Origin: Thermoproteota archaeon
GTDB taxonomy: Archaea; Korarchaeota; JAOZGF01; JAOZFZ01
DNA: 64,000 bases
Assembly: GCA_027492035.1 (NCBI GenBank)
Contig: JAOZFT010000001.1
Span: forward strand, 43,458 to 107,457
Direction: 5' to 3'
Shown here: positions 43,061 to 53,054 of the stretch, one piece after another
How positions within the stretch are numbered: position 1 is the stretch's first letter
Layout: each line of letters begins with the position of its first letter
The notes under the pieces: generated by a model
Databases searched by the model: none
Seen by the model: the letters and a program-made list of their open reading frames with translations, nothing else
What the model was told of the DNA's origin: nothing
Translations under genes and position numbers: made by a program

Positions 43061-44308
43061 ATGCCTATAAACTTTGACAATAAAGTTAAGTACAGGGAAG
43101 TAAAGGAGGTATACGCGGACATAAAAAGAATTTCTGAGTTTAAAAGGAAAGTAGAAACAGTAGATTTATATGAATCTTTAGGAAGAGTTTTAGCTGAGGA
43201 ACTGAAGTCTAAAATTGACTTTCCGCAAAAAAGCTTTTCCCATTTCGACGGATACGCAATTAACTCAAGAGATACAGAGGATGCTTCACCCGCAAACCCT
43301 GTTATTTTCAATGTTAAAGGCAAAGTTTTTCCAGGTGAAGAAGTAACCGTGAAACTTAAGGAGAAGGAGGCTTTTTACGTTGCAACAGGCGCTTATTTAC
43401 CAGAGAATGCTGACGCAGTCATTCCAGTAGAAAAAATAAAAGAAATTAAGGAAGGAGTAATTAAAATTTACCATAAAATAAAACGTTTTGAAAACGTGGT
43501 TTTGAAGGGTTCAGATTTCAGGAAAGGCCAAACAATTTTTAAGGCGGGGCATGAAGTAAAGCCTCTAGACTTAATGGCTTTAGCAGTTACAGAAAATTTT
43601 GAAGTAAGGGTTTTCAAAAAGGTAAAGGTTGCATTTTTTTCAGTTGGTAATGAACTTACAGACTCATTAAACCGGTTGAAGAGTGGAAAAAGATTTAGCT
43701 ACAACCTTACATTGTTAAATTTACTTAAGGAGAGGAAATGTGAAGCTGTAGATCTAGGCATTGTAGAAGATGAATTAAGAAAAGTAGAAATGAAAATTTC
43801 TGAAGCATTAAAAATCGGAGATATAGTTATAGTTGCAGGAGGATGCTCAGTAGGTGAGAAAGATTATGTCTTAAGAGCAGCTAAACAATTCAGAAGTTTC
43901 AAATTAATAACGAGAGGAATAAAAGTTCAACCAGGAAGAATGACAAGTGCAGCTTTTGTCCAAGGCAAACCTTTAATTATGCTTCCTGGCCATATCCAAT
44001 CGATGGTTACTGGCTTCTACTTAATAGCCAAACCATTAATAAACTATTTTTCGGGGCAGAAACTTGAAATAAGCAATAACGTAATTGAAGCATTAATTAA
44101 GGAAGAGGTAGAAATAAAAGGGTACTCCCCATTTTGGAGAGTTAGGTTTGTAGAATTGAAAAAGGAGAAAGGGAGATATGTCGCTAAACCTTTACTGGGT
44201 GATTCATCCCTATTTACCCCTCTTGTTAAGTCACAGGGCTTCACAATAATACCGCCCAAGAAAACAGTGTTAAGGAAAGGTGAAACAATAAAAATTTATA
44301 TCTATTAA
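43061..44308 (+). CDS. moeA: Molybdopterin molybdenumtransferase
   Basis: Inserts molybdenum (or tungsten) into adenylated molybdopterin. Motifs: SFSHFDGYAINSRDTEDA, VATGAYLPENADAVIPVEK, VAFFSVGNELTD, IVAGGCSVGEKDYVL, GIKVQPGRMTSAAFVQGK and LPGHIQSMVTGF, all in the order of the four MoeA domains. The usual SGG preceding SVG is AGGC here, a small change in the molybdopterin-binding loop. 415 residues, with domain IV (PLVKSQGFTIIP) at the end. ATG after GAGGT. Many archaea have two moeA paralogues; whether this one serves Mo or W is unknown. Confidence 0.93.
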   Translation: MPINFDNKVKYREVKEVYADIKRISEFKRKVETVDLYESLGRVLAEELKSKIDFPQKSFSHFDGYAINSRDTEDASPANPVIFNVKGKVFPGEEVTVKLKEKEAFYVATGAYLPENADAVIPVEKIKEIKEGVIKIYHKIKRFENVVLKGSDFRKGQTIFKAGHEVKPLDLMALAVTENFEVRVFKKVKVAFFSVGNELTDSLNRLKSGKRFSYNLTLLNLLKERKCEAVDLGIVEDELRKVEMKISEALKIGDIVIVAGGCSVGEKDYVLRAAKQFRSFKLITRGIKVQPGRMTSAAFVQGKPLIMLPGHIQSMVTGFYLIAKPLINYFSGQKLEISNNVIEALIKEEVEIKGYSPFWRVRFVELKKEKGRYVAKPLLGDSSLFTPLVKSQGFTIIPPKKTVLRKGETIKIYIY

Positions 44309-44368
44309 GGGGAGGCAGGAAGATTTTTAAAAGGGAAACATAGAGAAGATACTTTTGCAAAATAAAAA

Positions 44369-44378
44369 TTTTTAAATA
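44369..44378 (+). promoter_or_regulatory. TATA box of the first peptide-transporter operon
   Basis: TTTTTAAATA preceded by an A-rich BRE-like stretch. It is 51 bp before the ATG of the substrate-binding protein, which allows a leader of about 25 nt after the usual start point. Confidence 0.5.
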
Positions 44379-44428
44379 GATGTATCAAGAAAATATTCAA
44401 TCCTTTTCAAAAAAGTGAGGATGTAAAA

Positions 44429-46258
44429 ATGAATTTCGAGAAAAGAATGTGGGAAATCTTTGCAATAAGTGCATTAATAGGCATGATGCTGTTTGCGGGA
44501 TGTGTCGGGCAACCACCTACACCAACACCAACCCCAACACCTACAGCAACCCCAACACCAACCCCCACAGCAACACCAACCCCAACAGTTGTTAAACACC
44601 CTGACACAGTAACAGTAGCTACGATAGGTGAACCGGAGACACTGGACCCTGCTTGGGCATATGATACTGCAAGCGGGGAAGTAATTTTCAACGTTTACGA
44701 AACACTAATTTTCTTTGACGGTGAACATACCGACAAATTTGTGCCAAGAATAGCCACCAAAGTTCCCAGCGTTGAAAACGGTTTAATAAAGAAAAATGGC
44801 ACTGAAATATGGTTCCCTATTAGGGAAGGAATTTATTTCCACAATGGCGACCCCTTAACAGCAGAGGATGTTGAGTACTCCTTTGAAAGAGCAATGGTTC
44901 AAGACAGGGATGGTGGACCTGTTTGGATGCTTCTTGAGCCGTTACTCGGGGTAGACTCTACCCGTGACTCAGAAGGGAATATAGTAGTATCTTTTGAAGA
45001 CATAGATAAAGCAGTAGAAGTCAGGGGAGGTTTCGTTGTTTTCCACTTAAAGCAGCAATTCCCCATCACAACGTTCTTCCAAATCCTTTCACAAACTTGG
45101 TCATCAATAGTGGATAAAAAGTTCTGCATTGAACATGGAGACTGGCCTGGAACCGCTGAAACATGGAAACAATATAACAACCCTGAAGTTCCTCCACTGC
45201 AGGAGATTATGTGTGGTACAGGACCTTTCAAACTGTTAAGGTGGGAGAAGGGATCTCAAGTAATACTTGAGAGAAATGATAAGTACTGGAGAGGACCTGC
45301 AAAGATAAAGTGGGCTGTAATAAAGAAAGTTGATGAATGGTCTGACAGAAAACTTATGTTCATTAATGGTGACGCAGACATTGTCTATGTTCCCACTGCA
45401 CACATAAAGGAGCTAGAGGGAGTGGAGGGTATAAGAGTTGTAAAAGATCTTCCAGAGTTGGTGGTAGCTGCATTATTCTTCACTTTCGACATAGATCCAG
45501 AAAGCCCTTACATAGGAAGTGGAAAACTAGATGGGCAAGGAGTACCTCCCAACTTCTTCAATGACAAAAACATAAGATTGGCGTTTGCTTATTCCTTCGA
45601 TTACGACACCTACCTTAAGGAAGCTTGGTTAGGAGAAGCTGAACAACCTGCTTCACCAGTTATTAAGGGATTACCTTATAGAAATCCTGAGCAGGAGAAA
45701 TTCACTTTCGATTTAGACAAAGCAAAAAGCTACTTCAAAGTAGCATTTAACGGTGAAGTATGGAAAAAAGGATTCACAATGGATTTGCTCTATAACACAG
45801 GGAACGAACAAAGAAAGATAGCAGCGGAAGTTCTAAAAGAGAACATTGAGAGCCTAAATCCAAAGTTCCACATAAACGTAAGGGCTGTTGAGTGGCCTAT
45901 TTACCTAAGGGCAATGGTTAGAGGACAGCTACCCTGCTTCATAATAGGATGGCTAGCTGACTACCCTGATCCTCACAACTTTGTACACCCATTCATGCAT
46001 TCTCAAGGAGCATTTGCAGCATGGCAACACTACAGCAACCCTGAAGTGGACAAGTTAATCGATGAAGGAATAAGGACAATTAATCCCGACGCTAGGAAAC
46101 AAATATACTATAAATTACAGGAGATATATCATGAGGATGTCCCAAGTGTTCCTCTATATCAACCGTTAGGAAGACACTGGGAAAGAACATGGCTTCACGG
46201 ATGGTACTACAACCCAATATATCCAGGTGTCTACTTCTATCCGTTGTGGAAAGGCTAA
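44429..46258 (+). CDS. Oligopeptide ABC transporter substrate-binding lipoprotein
   Basis: Extracellular solute-binding protein family 5 (OppA/DppA-like) of 609 residues. The signal peptide ends in a lipobox-like LFAGC with lipidation Cys25, followed by a spacer of alternating Thr-Pro units (about residues 30-54) that acts as a stalk on the cell surface. The mature part shows TVATIGEPETLDPAWAYDT, WFPIREGIYFHNGDPLTAED and YDKLNG-type family features such as CGTGPFKLLRWEKGSQV and PDARKQIYYKLQEIYHED. First gene of a dpp operon. Peptides are the probable ligand, though some family members bind nickel or sugars. Confidence 0.92.
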   Translation: MNFEKRMWEIFAISALIGMMLFAGCVGQPPTPTPTPTPTATPTPTPTATPTPTVVKHPDTVTVATIGEPETLDPAWAYDTASGEVIFNVYETLIFFDGEHTDKFVPRIATKVPSVENGLIKKNGTEIWFPIREGIYFHNGDPLTAEDVEYSFERAMVQDRDGGPVWMLLEPLLGVDSTRDSEGNIVVSFEDIDKAVEVRGGFVVFHLKQQFPITTFFQILSQTWSSIVDKKFCIEHGDWPGTAETWKQYNNPEVPPLQEIMCGTGPFKLLRWEKGSQVILERNDKYWRGPAKIKWAVIKKVDEWSDRKLMFINGDADIVYVPTAHIKELEGVEGIRVVKDLPELVVAALFFTFDIDPESPYIGSGKLDGQGVPPNFFNDKNIRLAFAYSFDYDTYLKEAWLGEAEQPASPVIKGLPYRNPEQEKFTFDLDKAKSYFKVAFNGEVWKKGFTMDLLYNTGNEQRKIAAEVLKENIESLNPKFHINVRAVEWPIYLRAMVRGQLPCFIIGWLADYPDPHNFVHPFMHSQGAFAAWQHYSNPEVDKLIDEGIRTINPDARKQIYYKLQEIYHEDVPSVPLYQPLGRHWERTWLHGWYYNPIYPGVYFYPLWKG

Positions 46259-46369
46259 AACCCCTCTTCTTTTTCTTTTTTATTAAACAAACTTTTATAA
46301 ATTTTTGTAAGGTTTTGTGATGAAAAGCATATTGAAGAGAAAATTCCTCTTACCTGGTGACTGAAAGAG

Positions 46370-47401
46370 ATGGGCATGAGGGCTTATATTGCGCGGAGAC
46401 TTCTACTTTTAGTCCCTACCTTAATTGGTTTAAGTATTTTGATTTTTGCAGTTTTACAAGTTTTCAGCCCCGTGGAAAGGGCAGCTTTATACATTAGAGA
46501 CCCTAAAGCTGCTAAGAATATAGGGGCTATAATAAGGAAGTATCATTTGGATGCTCCTCTCTACGTCCAATACTTCACTTGGTTAAGTGAAGTATTGCAT
46601 GGGAATTTAGGATGGTCCAAAAGTGTAAACATGCCTGTTAGTGAGGCCATCAAAACCTTTTTACCTGCTACGGTGGAGCTTGTTGCATTCTCTATACCCT
46701 TAACGGTTATTGTAGGCATTTATCTCGGTGTTATTTCAGCAACTCATAAAGATAAAGCCTTGGACCATGCCACTAGAGCTCTTGCCATAGCTGGTTGGTC
46801 TCTTCCTTCTTTCTGGCTTGGCTTAGTTTTAATATCAATTTTCTATGGAGGATTAAAAATATTCCCACCCGGAAGACTTTCAACTGAACATTCCATAGTG
46901 GTTAACAGCCCAGGGTTTATACGTTACACAGGAATGAATACAATTGACGCTCTTTTAAACGGTAACTTAGAAATTTTTCTAGATGCATTGCAACACTTAA
47001 TTCTGCCAACTATTACTTTAACTACTATTAATATAGCTTTGATTGTGAGAATAATGCGTTCAGGCATGTTAGAGTCTCTTAGTAAAAATTATGTTTTGGC
47101 AGCTCGAGCTAAAGGACTGCCTGAGAAAGTTGTTATTAATAAACATGCTAGAAGAAATGCTTTAATTCCTGTAATTACAGTCTCAGGCTTATTAACTGCA
47201 GGGATGTTATCTGGAGTAGTTATAACAGAAACCGTTTTTAATTACCACGGTATTGGTTATTGGGCTGCTAATGCTGCTACTCAACTTGATATACCTGCTG
47301 TTTTAGGTTTTGCCATTTTTACCGGTCTCCTCTTTATTTTTGCAAATCTCATCGTAGATTTACTTTATGCTTATATTGACCCGAGAATTAGGTTAGAGTG
47401 A
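46370..47401 (+). CDS. dppB: Peptide ABC transporter permease, DppB type
   Basis: Membrane permease of 343 residues with six helices. It begins AYIARRLLLLVPTLIGLSIL, the standard DppB/OppB N-terminus, and holds the EAA coupling loop AARAKGLPEKVVINKHARRN. The end VDLLYAYIDPRIR is typical. Separated from the binding protein by 111 bp, including a T-rich stretch that may attenuate transcription, so the binding protein can be made in excess. ATG after GGTGA. Confidence 0.94.
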   Translation: MGMRAYIARRLLLLVPTLIGLSILIFAVLQVFSPVERAALYIRDPKAAKNIGAIIRKYHLDAPLYVQYFTWLSEVLHGNLGWSKSVNMPVSEAIKTFLPATVELVAFSIPLTVIVGIYLGVISATHKDKALDHATRALAIAGWSLPSFWLGLVLISIFYGGLKIFPPGRLSTEHSIVVNSPGFIRYTGMNTIDALLNGNLEIFLDALQHLILPTITLTTINIALIVRIMRSGMLESLSKNYVLAARAKGLPEKVVINKHARRNALIPVITVSGLLTAGMLSGVVITETVFNYHGIGYWAANAATQLDIPAVLGFAIFTGLLFIFANLIVDLLYAYIDPRIRLE

Positions 47402-47408
47402 TGAAGCG

Positions 47409-48335
47409 ATGAGTGGAAAAGAAGCTTCTGGTGGAGGGGGGAGGGAAGCATTCCTAAAGGAGTTAAAATTTACAGTTAAAAGGATAAGAGAAAGTCCTCT
47501 ATCGATTTTAGGCCTCGCCATAATTACTTTCTTTGTGTTAATAGCTGTTTTAGCACCTGTTATAGCTCCACCTAAAAAGGCAGACCCTTACATGATACCT
47601 AGGTATGGGTATACTCAGGAACCTAAACCTCCAAGCCCAGAGCATATTTTCGGAACTGCTCAAGGCCAGTACGACGTTTTTTATGGAGTTATTTGGGGAA
47701 CTAGGTCAGCTTTCAGAGTAGGTGTAATAGTGATTGGAATAACTATTTTAATAGGTGTCGCTATAGGTAGTGTCTCCGGTTACTATGGAGGCATAGTTGA
47801 TGAAGCGATGATGAGAATTACAGATATTATCCTTGCTTTTCCAGCTTTAATACTTGCAATGGCCTTGGTTGTAGCCTTCGGCCCTGGGCTTAACAGTGTA
47901 ATGCAAGCATTCATCTTAATTTGGTGGGCTAGTTACGCCAGAGTTACCCGAGGAGAAGTTTTAAAAATAAAGCAAGAGGATTTCGTTGAAGCTGCGAAAG
48001 CTATTGGCTGCAGCGACTTCCGCGTCATAACTAGACATATTCTGCCCAACATTATTTTTCCAGTTCTTATTATGGGGTCACTTGATATAGGGAGTGTGGT
48101 TTTAGTTGCTGCCGCCCTAAGTTTCTTGGGGTTAGGTGCACCTTTAGGTTACGCTGACTGGGGACAAATGATAAGTATATCAAGGAATTGGATACTTGGA
48201 AAGGCAGGAAACCCTTTTGCTTACTGGCACACTTTCATTATACCTGGTTTATTTATTTTCTTCTTTGTAATGGGCTGGAATTTGCTTGGAGACGCCTTCA
48301 GAGACATACTTGACCCTATGATGAGGAGAAGATAA
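47409..48335 (+). CDS. dppC: Peptide ABC transporter permease, DppC type
   Basis: Second permease of the transporter, 308 residues, six helices after a long hydrophilic N-terminus. Typical features: RESPLSILGLAIITFFVLIA, the HIFGTAQGQYDVF segment (usually HxLGTDxxGRD; here the GTD is altered to GTA), the EAA loop EAAKAIGCSDFRVITRHILP and a LLGDAFRDILDP end. Starts seven bases after dppB. The altered GTD/GRD motif is a minor oddity and is not expected to abolish function. Confidence 0.93.
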   Translation: MSGKEASGGGGREAFLKELKFTVKRIRESPLSILGLAIITFFVLIAVLAPVIAPPKKADPYMIPRYGYTQEPKPPSPEHIFGTAQGQYDVFYGVIWGTRSAFRVGVIVIGITILIGVAIGSVSGYYGGIVDEAMMRITDIILAFPALILAMALVVAFGPGLNSVMQAFILIWWASYARVTRGEVLKIKQEDFVEAAKAIGCSDFRVITRHILPNIIFPVLIMGSLDIGSVVLVAAALSFLGLGAPLGYADWGQMISISRNWILGKAGNPFAYWHTFIIPGLFIFFFVMGWNLLGDAFRDILDPMMRRR

Positions 48336-48336
48336 A

Positions 48337-49482
48337 TTGGGAGAAATACTGAAAGTTGAAGATTTAAAAGTTAGGTTTTACACTTACGAAGGAATAGTTA
48401 AAGCTCTAGAGGGAGTAAATTTAGATGTTTTAGAAGGTGAAACCTTAGGAATAGTTGGAGAAACAGGATCCGGAAAAACAGTTACAAGTTTATCTATTCT
48501 TGTCCTGATTCCACCACCCGGAAGAATAGAAGAAGGAAAAATTCTTTTTAGGAGAGGTAAAGAATTTCTGGATTTCTTAAGAAATACACAGGTTATGTAT
48601 CAAATAAGAGGTAAAGAGATTTCAATGGTTTTTCAAGAACCTAACGCCGCTTTAAACCCGGTTTACACCGTAGGCGACCAAGTTTCCGAGGTTCTAGTTC
48701 TCCATAGGAGGAAAGAGTTTTTGAAAAAGACAGTTGAGGAAATAGAGGAAGAACTTGAAAGGGGGACGGGTTTCAAAAAGTTTCTGTTAAGGATTGAAAA
48801 GAAAATTTACTCGGGAATGTTAAAGGAACAACTTCCTCTGGCTTTACGGTTTCTTTTAAAGGTTCCAATCCTTAACAGGTTAGGTAAATCAAGGTTCAAT
48901 AAGGAAGTAAGGAATGAAGTAGTGAATATTCTTAGAGAGATGGGTATAGGGGATCCTGAAAGAGTTGTTGACATGTACCCTCACGAACTAAGTGGAGGCA
49001 TGCAGCAAAGGGTTGTAATAGCGATGGCTTTAGCCTGCAACCCAAAACTTTTAATTGCAGACGAACCCACTACTTCACTGGATGTTACAGTGCAGGCACA
49101 GATTCTAGACCTTATTAGGGAACTTAAAGAGAAATTTAAATCATCAATAATCTACGTCACTCACGACATGGGGGTAATAGCTGAACTCTGCGATCGAGTG
49201 GCAGTAATGTATGCAGGAACGATATGTGAAGTTGCAAATGTTTTAGAGTTGTTCAAAAACCCTCTACACCCCTACACAAAAGCATTACTTGAGTCAATAC
49301 CTAAACCAGGAAAAGAATTGAAAGCTATAAGAGGAACAGTTCCCAATTTAGTTGATCCTCCTTCAGGATGCCGATTCCACCCTAGATGTGATTACAATAT
49401 GCCTATTTGTTCAAAAGAGAAACCTGAATTGAGAGAAATAAAGAAGGGACATTATGTAGCTTGCCACTTATATAAGCGGTGA
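48337..49482 (+). CDS. dppD: Peptide ABC transporter ATPase, DppD type
   Basis: ATP-binding subunit, 381 residues, longer than usual because of an insertion of about 60 residues (about 120-180, rich in Glu, Lys and Leu) between the Q-loop and the signature. Walker [10 protein letters not shown]-loop [17 protein letters not shown], signature [13 protein letters not shown] and Walker [14 protein letters not shown]. The C-terminal oligopeptide-transporter domain has [15 protein letters not shown], whose cysteines are conserved in the family. TTG start one base after the dppC stop. The insertion is the only unusual feature. Confidence 0.92.
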   Translation: MGEILKVEDLKVRFYTYEGIVKALEGVNLDVLEGETLGIVGETGSGKTVTSLSILVLIPPPGRIEEGKILFRRGKEFLDFLRNTQVMYQIRGKEISMVFQEPNAALNPVYTVGDQVSEVLVLHRRKEFLKKTVEEIEEELERGTGFKKFLLRIEKKIYSGMLKEQLPLALRFLLKVPILNRLGKSRFNKEVRNEVVNILREMGIGDPERVVDMYPHELSGGMQQRVVIAMALACNPKLLIADEPTTSLDVTVQAQILDLIRELKEKFKSSIIYVTHDMGVIAELCDRVAVMYAGTICEVANVLELFKNPLHPYTKALLESIPKPGKELKAIRGTVPNLVDPPSGCRFHPRCDYNMPICSKEKPELREIKKGHYVACHLYKR

Positions 49483-49488
49483 ATACAT

Positions 49489-50541
49489 GTGGAAGCCTTT
49501 CTTGAAACAGTAAATTTAAAGAAGTATTACCCAGTTAAGGGAGGAGTGTTTAAAAGAAAGAAAGCAGACGTTAAAGCAGTAGACGGAATAAGTATAAACA
49601 TTAAGAAGGGGGAATGCTTCGGTTTAGTTGGGGAATCAGGATGTGGAAAAACAACTTTCGGCAAAACAATAATAAGGTTACTAAAACCAACTTTCGGTCA
49701 CATATATTTCAAAATTCCAGAAAAAGTAAGGAGCGATATAAAGGAATTAGAGAAGAATTCAAACAATTCACCGGAACTTAATAGGCTTTATGAAGAATAT
49801 GATTTAGGCACTTTCAAAGGGGGGAGATTGAAACAATTAAGAAGAAAAATGCAGATAGTTTACCAGAATCCTTCCACTTCACTTAATCCACGAATGCTTG
49901 TTAAAGACATCGTTGCTGAACCCTTAATTGTTCAAGGAATAGCTAAAGGCAGAGAAGCGAATGAAAAAGTTCTAGGTATCCTTAGTAAGGTTGGATTGAC
50001 TGAAAAACATCTTTACAGGTATCCTCATGAATTCAGTGGGGGGCAAAGGCAAAGAATAGCTATTGCACGCGCACTTATTACAAACCCAGAATTCGTGGTG
50101 CTAGACGAACCAACTTCCTCGGTTGACGTATCTGTCAGAGCCCAGCTTCTAAATTTATTCCAAACATTAAGGAAAGAGTTTAACCTAACCTATTTATTTG
50201 TAAGCCATGACTTAAGCGTGGTTGAATGCATTAGTGACAGGGTTGCAGTTATGTATTTAGGAAAAATAGTGGAATTAGCTAAAACTGAAGAACTGTTCAA
50301 AAACCCTTTACACCCTTATTCACAAGCCCTTTTCTCTGCTATACCAATACCAGACCCTACAGTAAAAAAAGAAAGAATAATTTTGAAAGGGGATGTACCT
50401 AGTCCCGTCAACCCCCCTTCAGGATGCCGTTTCCATCCAAGATGTAAATATGCCACTGAAGTATGTGGAAAAAGGGAACCTCAACTGGAAGAAATAAAGG
50501 ATGGACATTATATAGCATGCCACAACTGGGAAAGAATCTAG
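49489..50541 (+). CDS. dppF: Peptide ABC transporter ATPase, DppF type
   Basis: Second ATP-binding subunit, 350 residues. Walker A GESGCGKTTFGKTIIRLL, an insertion (KVRSDIKELEKNSNNSPELN) after it, Q-loop IVYQNPSTSLNPRMLVKDI, signature FSGGQRQRIAIARAL and Walker B FVVLDEPTSSVDVSVRAQ. The C-terminus has [18 protein letters not shown] start six bases after GGTGA and directly after dppD. Both ATPases carry insertions of charged sequence, which are absent in the second transporter at 60.5-62.4 kb. Confidence 0.93.
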   Translation: MEAFLETVNLKKYYPVKGGVFKRKKADVKAVDGISINIKKGECFGLVGESGCGKTTFGKTIIRLLKPTFGHIYFKIPEKVRSDIKELEKNSNNSPELNRLYEEYDLGTFKGGRLKQLRRKMQIVYQNPSTSLNPRMLVKDIVAEPLIVQGIAKGREANEKVLGILSKVGLTEKHLYRYPHEFSGGQRQRIAIARALITNPEFVVLDEPTSSVDVSVRAQLLNLFQTLRKEFNLTYLFVSHDLSVVECISDRVAVMYLGKIVELAKTEELFKNPLHPYSQALFSAIPIPDPTVKKERIILKGDVPSPVNPPSGCRFHPRCKYATEVCGKREPQLEEIKDGHYIACHNWERI

Positions 50542-50604
50542 AAGAATAAAATTCTCTACTTCTCATTGTTAAGAAAAAGTTTAGTTGATATTCTCCACCT
50601 CTTT

Positions 50605-52389
50605 TTAAAAAAGCTCTTTTGGGATCTGAAGAGGCAGAAGATTTATTTGTAAAATAAAACCTAGGATTAAGAAGAACACGTAAATGAAGACGACATTAAT
50701 TAATACGGGAATAACGAGGGAGAGGGACACCTGAGAACTTTTTAAGTTACGAATTTTTTTCTCTGCCAGAAAAACAACCCTGAATTTCAACACAAGAAGA
50801 ATTACTGCTAAAGTTAAGATACTTACTTGGATTACGAATGTAATTAAGGGAGTCAAAGCCACTAAGAATTGAATTGCAACCAAAGGAATAATGAAAAGTA
50901 TAACGAAGAGGAGGTTAGCAAAGTCTGAAGCAAGGTAGATTTTAGTTGTTTCAGTAGCAGGCACCATGTTTTTAGAAAAGAACTTGGATAAATAACCCAC
51001 AAGGGAACCTAATGCAATTGATTGCATAACAAAAAGAACTAAACCAATTACTCCCACCACAAAAATAATAATGGTGGATGTAGCTTGTAAACTGGATAAA
51101 TTTACAGGTAAAATTACACCGAATCCTTTAAGGAATGAATGGAAAGATTTAACAGCTGGTTTCAGCCTTGAGAAATCAAACCCTGGAATCCAAGGAGAAA
51201 GGGTTGCAGGCAATATTAATAGGAGGAAAAGAAAGAAACTTGTTTTAAAAACTAATTCGCCTAAAGTACTGCCTGTAAAAAGGCTTCCAGCAAAATTCCA
51301 AATTTTATCTTTCCCTGAAAAGAAAAGGGGAAAAATGTGGAAAGTATTTGGAGATTTTCCGGATATATAGGGCTTAGTTTCGGTTTTCACGGTTTTCTCC
51401 GAAACAGCAAACCTAATTTTTTGAATTTCAGCTTCCACAGGCTTTAAGTTCTTCTTAACTATTTTCTCTGTTTTTTTCGGGAAATCACGTTCAAATTTTT
51501 CAAGAGATGAAACCCTGTTACTTAATTCAGTGGATATCTCTCCCAATTTAAGTAATTTTGTGTTTAAATCCGTTAAATATTTTTCTGACCTTGATACTGC
51601 CTCTCTTAAGCTGACAAGTTTGTTAATTTTATCCTCAAAAGTACTTAACTGCCTAGAAACTTCTTTCGAAACAAGTTTAGAGATATCGGGTAACTCCTTC
51701 AGTTTTTTCGGCACCGGACCCTTGGCAATTTTACTAAAGGATTCATTCAACAAGGAAATTTGTTCAGTGAGTCCACTTCTTAACTCTGAAATTTTGTTGC
51801 TTAAGTCTGTTTTAAGGGTGGAGAGTTCCTCCTCAAGATTCTTTATTTTGGAATCAACCTCACCAGCAAAGGTTTCTAATTGAGCAGAAGGAACCCCTCC
51901 CCCACCCAACCTCTCACTCAAAGAACCAAAATCCTTCTCTAGACTTAAAACTTTTTCATTTAGGGATTTCACTCTGTTAATTACTTGGTTACCGAATTTT
52001 TCCAATTGTTCATTCACTTTGTTAACAATTAAAGTAATCAACTCATCTCGGGAAGTCTCTCCTCCAGAAGCTTCTTCAACTTTACTTTTCAAAGAATTAA
52101 GTTCAAGAAGAGTTTTTTCAGTTCTCTTATTAACTTCTTGAATCATCTTCCTTAATTGTTTAATTTCAGTCGAAACAGGGCCTATAGGAGCCGGTGCAGC
52201 CTTTAATTTCTGGAACTCAGAACTTATTTTTTCAATTTGAGCTTGTAAGTTATTAATTTTGGCTGATAACTCTCCAATATCATATTTCTTTTTAACAAAA
52301 CCTAAATAGATTTTAATTAGTTCTAGTTCGGATGAAAATATTTCTTTGAGCACCTTTACCGTTTCACTTAAATTTTTTTCATTTTCCAA
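50605..52389 (-). CDS. Long coiled-coil protein with C-terminal membrane domain
   Basis: About 594 residues. The first 340 are heptad-rich coiled coil (for example KINNLQAQIEKISSEFQKLK), broken by short Gly/Pro hinges such as GGGGVPSA and APAPIGP. The last 230 residues form about five membrane helices with a Yip1-like flavour. The coiled coil should project into the cytoplasm or outside as a rod. Function not recognised; an architectural or chemosensory-like role is possible. The TTG at 52389, nine bases after AGGTG, is preferred to the GTG at 52401. It follows a shorter coiled-coil gene with a gap of 32 bp. Confidence 0.7.
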   Translation of the reverse strand: MENEKNLSETVKVLKEIFSSELELIKIYLGFVKKKYDIGELSAKINNLQAQIEKISSEFQKLKAAPAPIGPVSTEIKQLRKMIQEVNKRTEKTLLELNSLKSKVEEASGGETSRDELITLIVNKVNEQLEKFGNQVINRVKSLNEKVLSLEKDFGSLSERLGGGGVPSAQLETFAGEVDSKIKNLEEELSTLKTDLSNKISELRSGLTEQISLLNESFSKIAKGPVPKKLKELPDISKLVSKEVSRQLSTFEDKINKLVSLREAVSRSEKYLTDLNTKLLKLGEISTELSNRVSSLEKFERDFPKKTEKIVKKNLKPVEAEIQKIRFAVSEKTVKTETKPYISGKSPNTFHIFPLFFSGKDKIWNFAGSLFTGSTLGELVFKTSFFLFLLLILPATLSPWIPGFDFSRLKPAVKSFHSFLKGFGVILPVNLSSLQATSTIIIFVVGVIGLVLFVMQSIALGSLVGYLSKFFSKNMVPATETTKIYLASDFANLLFVILFIIPLVAIQFLVALTPLITFVIQVSILTLAVILLVLKFRVVFLAEKKIRNLKSSQVSLSLVIPVLINVVFIYVFFLILGFILQINLLPLQIPKELF

Positions 52390-52421
52390 AATTAAAAACA
52401 CCTACACACGAAAACTTTATT

Positions 52422-52802
52422 TTAGATAAGTTGTAAAATAAGTTTTCGAACATTTTTAACTTTAATAATTAATTCTTTCTCATCTAGGAAATGGGGAAGA
52501 GAGAGGGTTTTGGCAAGCTTTAAAAATGAAACCTTTAAGTTACCAATTAAAATAAAGAGCTCAGTTAATAACTTTTTTTCGTCGAACTTACGTATAGTAT
52601 CTTCACTAAATATCGTGGCTTCTACAGAACTTTGATTTTCGACTTTTTCCCGTAAAAAAGCTTCAATTCTATTTAGTTTTTCTTTTATAGAAGTTAGTTC
52701 TTTCTCGTTAATTCCTTCCTTTTGAAGTAAGTCAAGCTCTTTTTTCAAGTTTAAAGTGAGGGAAATAAGATCCCTGATAAATACTTCACTCACCGAAATC
52801 AC
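52422..52802 (-). CDS. Small coiled-coil protein, partner of the long coiled-coil gene
   Basis: 126 residues, highly helical, Leu- and Glu-rich (LNLKKELDLLQKEGINEKEL), no cysteine and no membrane segment. Probably co-transcribed with the long coiled-coil protein. The GTG at 52802 has no clear SD, and an internal GTG at 52793 is possible. Not recognised. It may form a mixed coiled coil with its neighbour. Confidence 0.6.
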   Translation of the reverse strand: MISVSEVFIRDLISLTLNLKKELDLLQKEGINEKELTSIKEKLNRIEAFLREKVENQSSVEATIFSEDTIRKFDEKKLLTELFILIGNLKVSFLKLAKTLSLPHFLDEKELIIKVKNVRKLILQLI

Positions 52803-53054
52803 TTCATAAGAAAAATTTCTGGAAAGGGTGAGAGAGGGACAACATGACCCTTTTTACTTTTTAATATTTAGGGTTGAAAGACCCCCCTTTTTAAAATTTT
52901 GCGGAAAATTTACTTTAATTGTTCACTTCATTTTTCCTTATTTGTTTTATCTACACTTTTCCCAACCTATTAAGGGGTGTAAGATATCCTCCCGTGCTTC
53001 TTCAACCCCTCTTTTCATTTAAAATGAACCGAAAAGGTTTAGTGAATCTGGTTT

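Noticed and set aside
44407..44691. Minus-strand frame with Val-Gly repeats opposite the start of the peptide-binding protein
   Set aside because: It is the antisense reading of the Thr-Pro repeat linker and has no independent coding signals.
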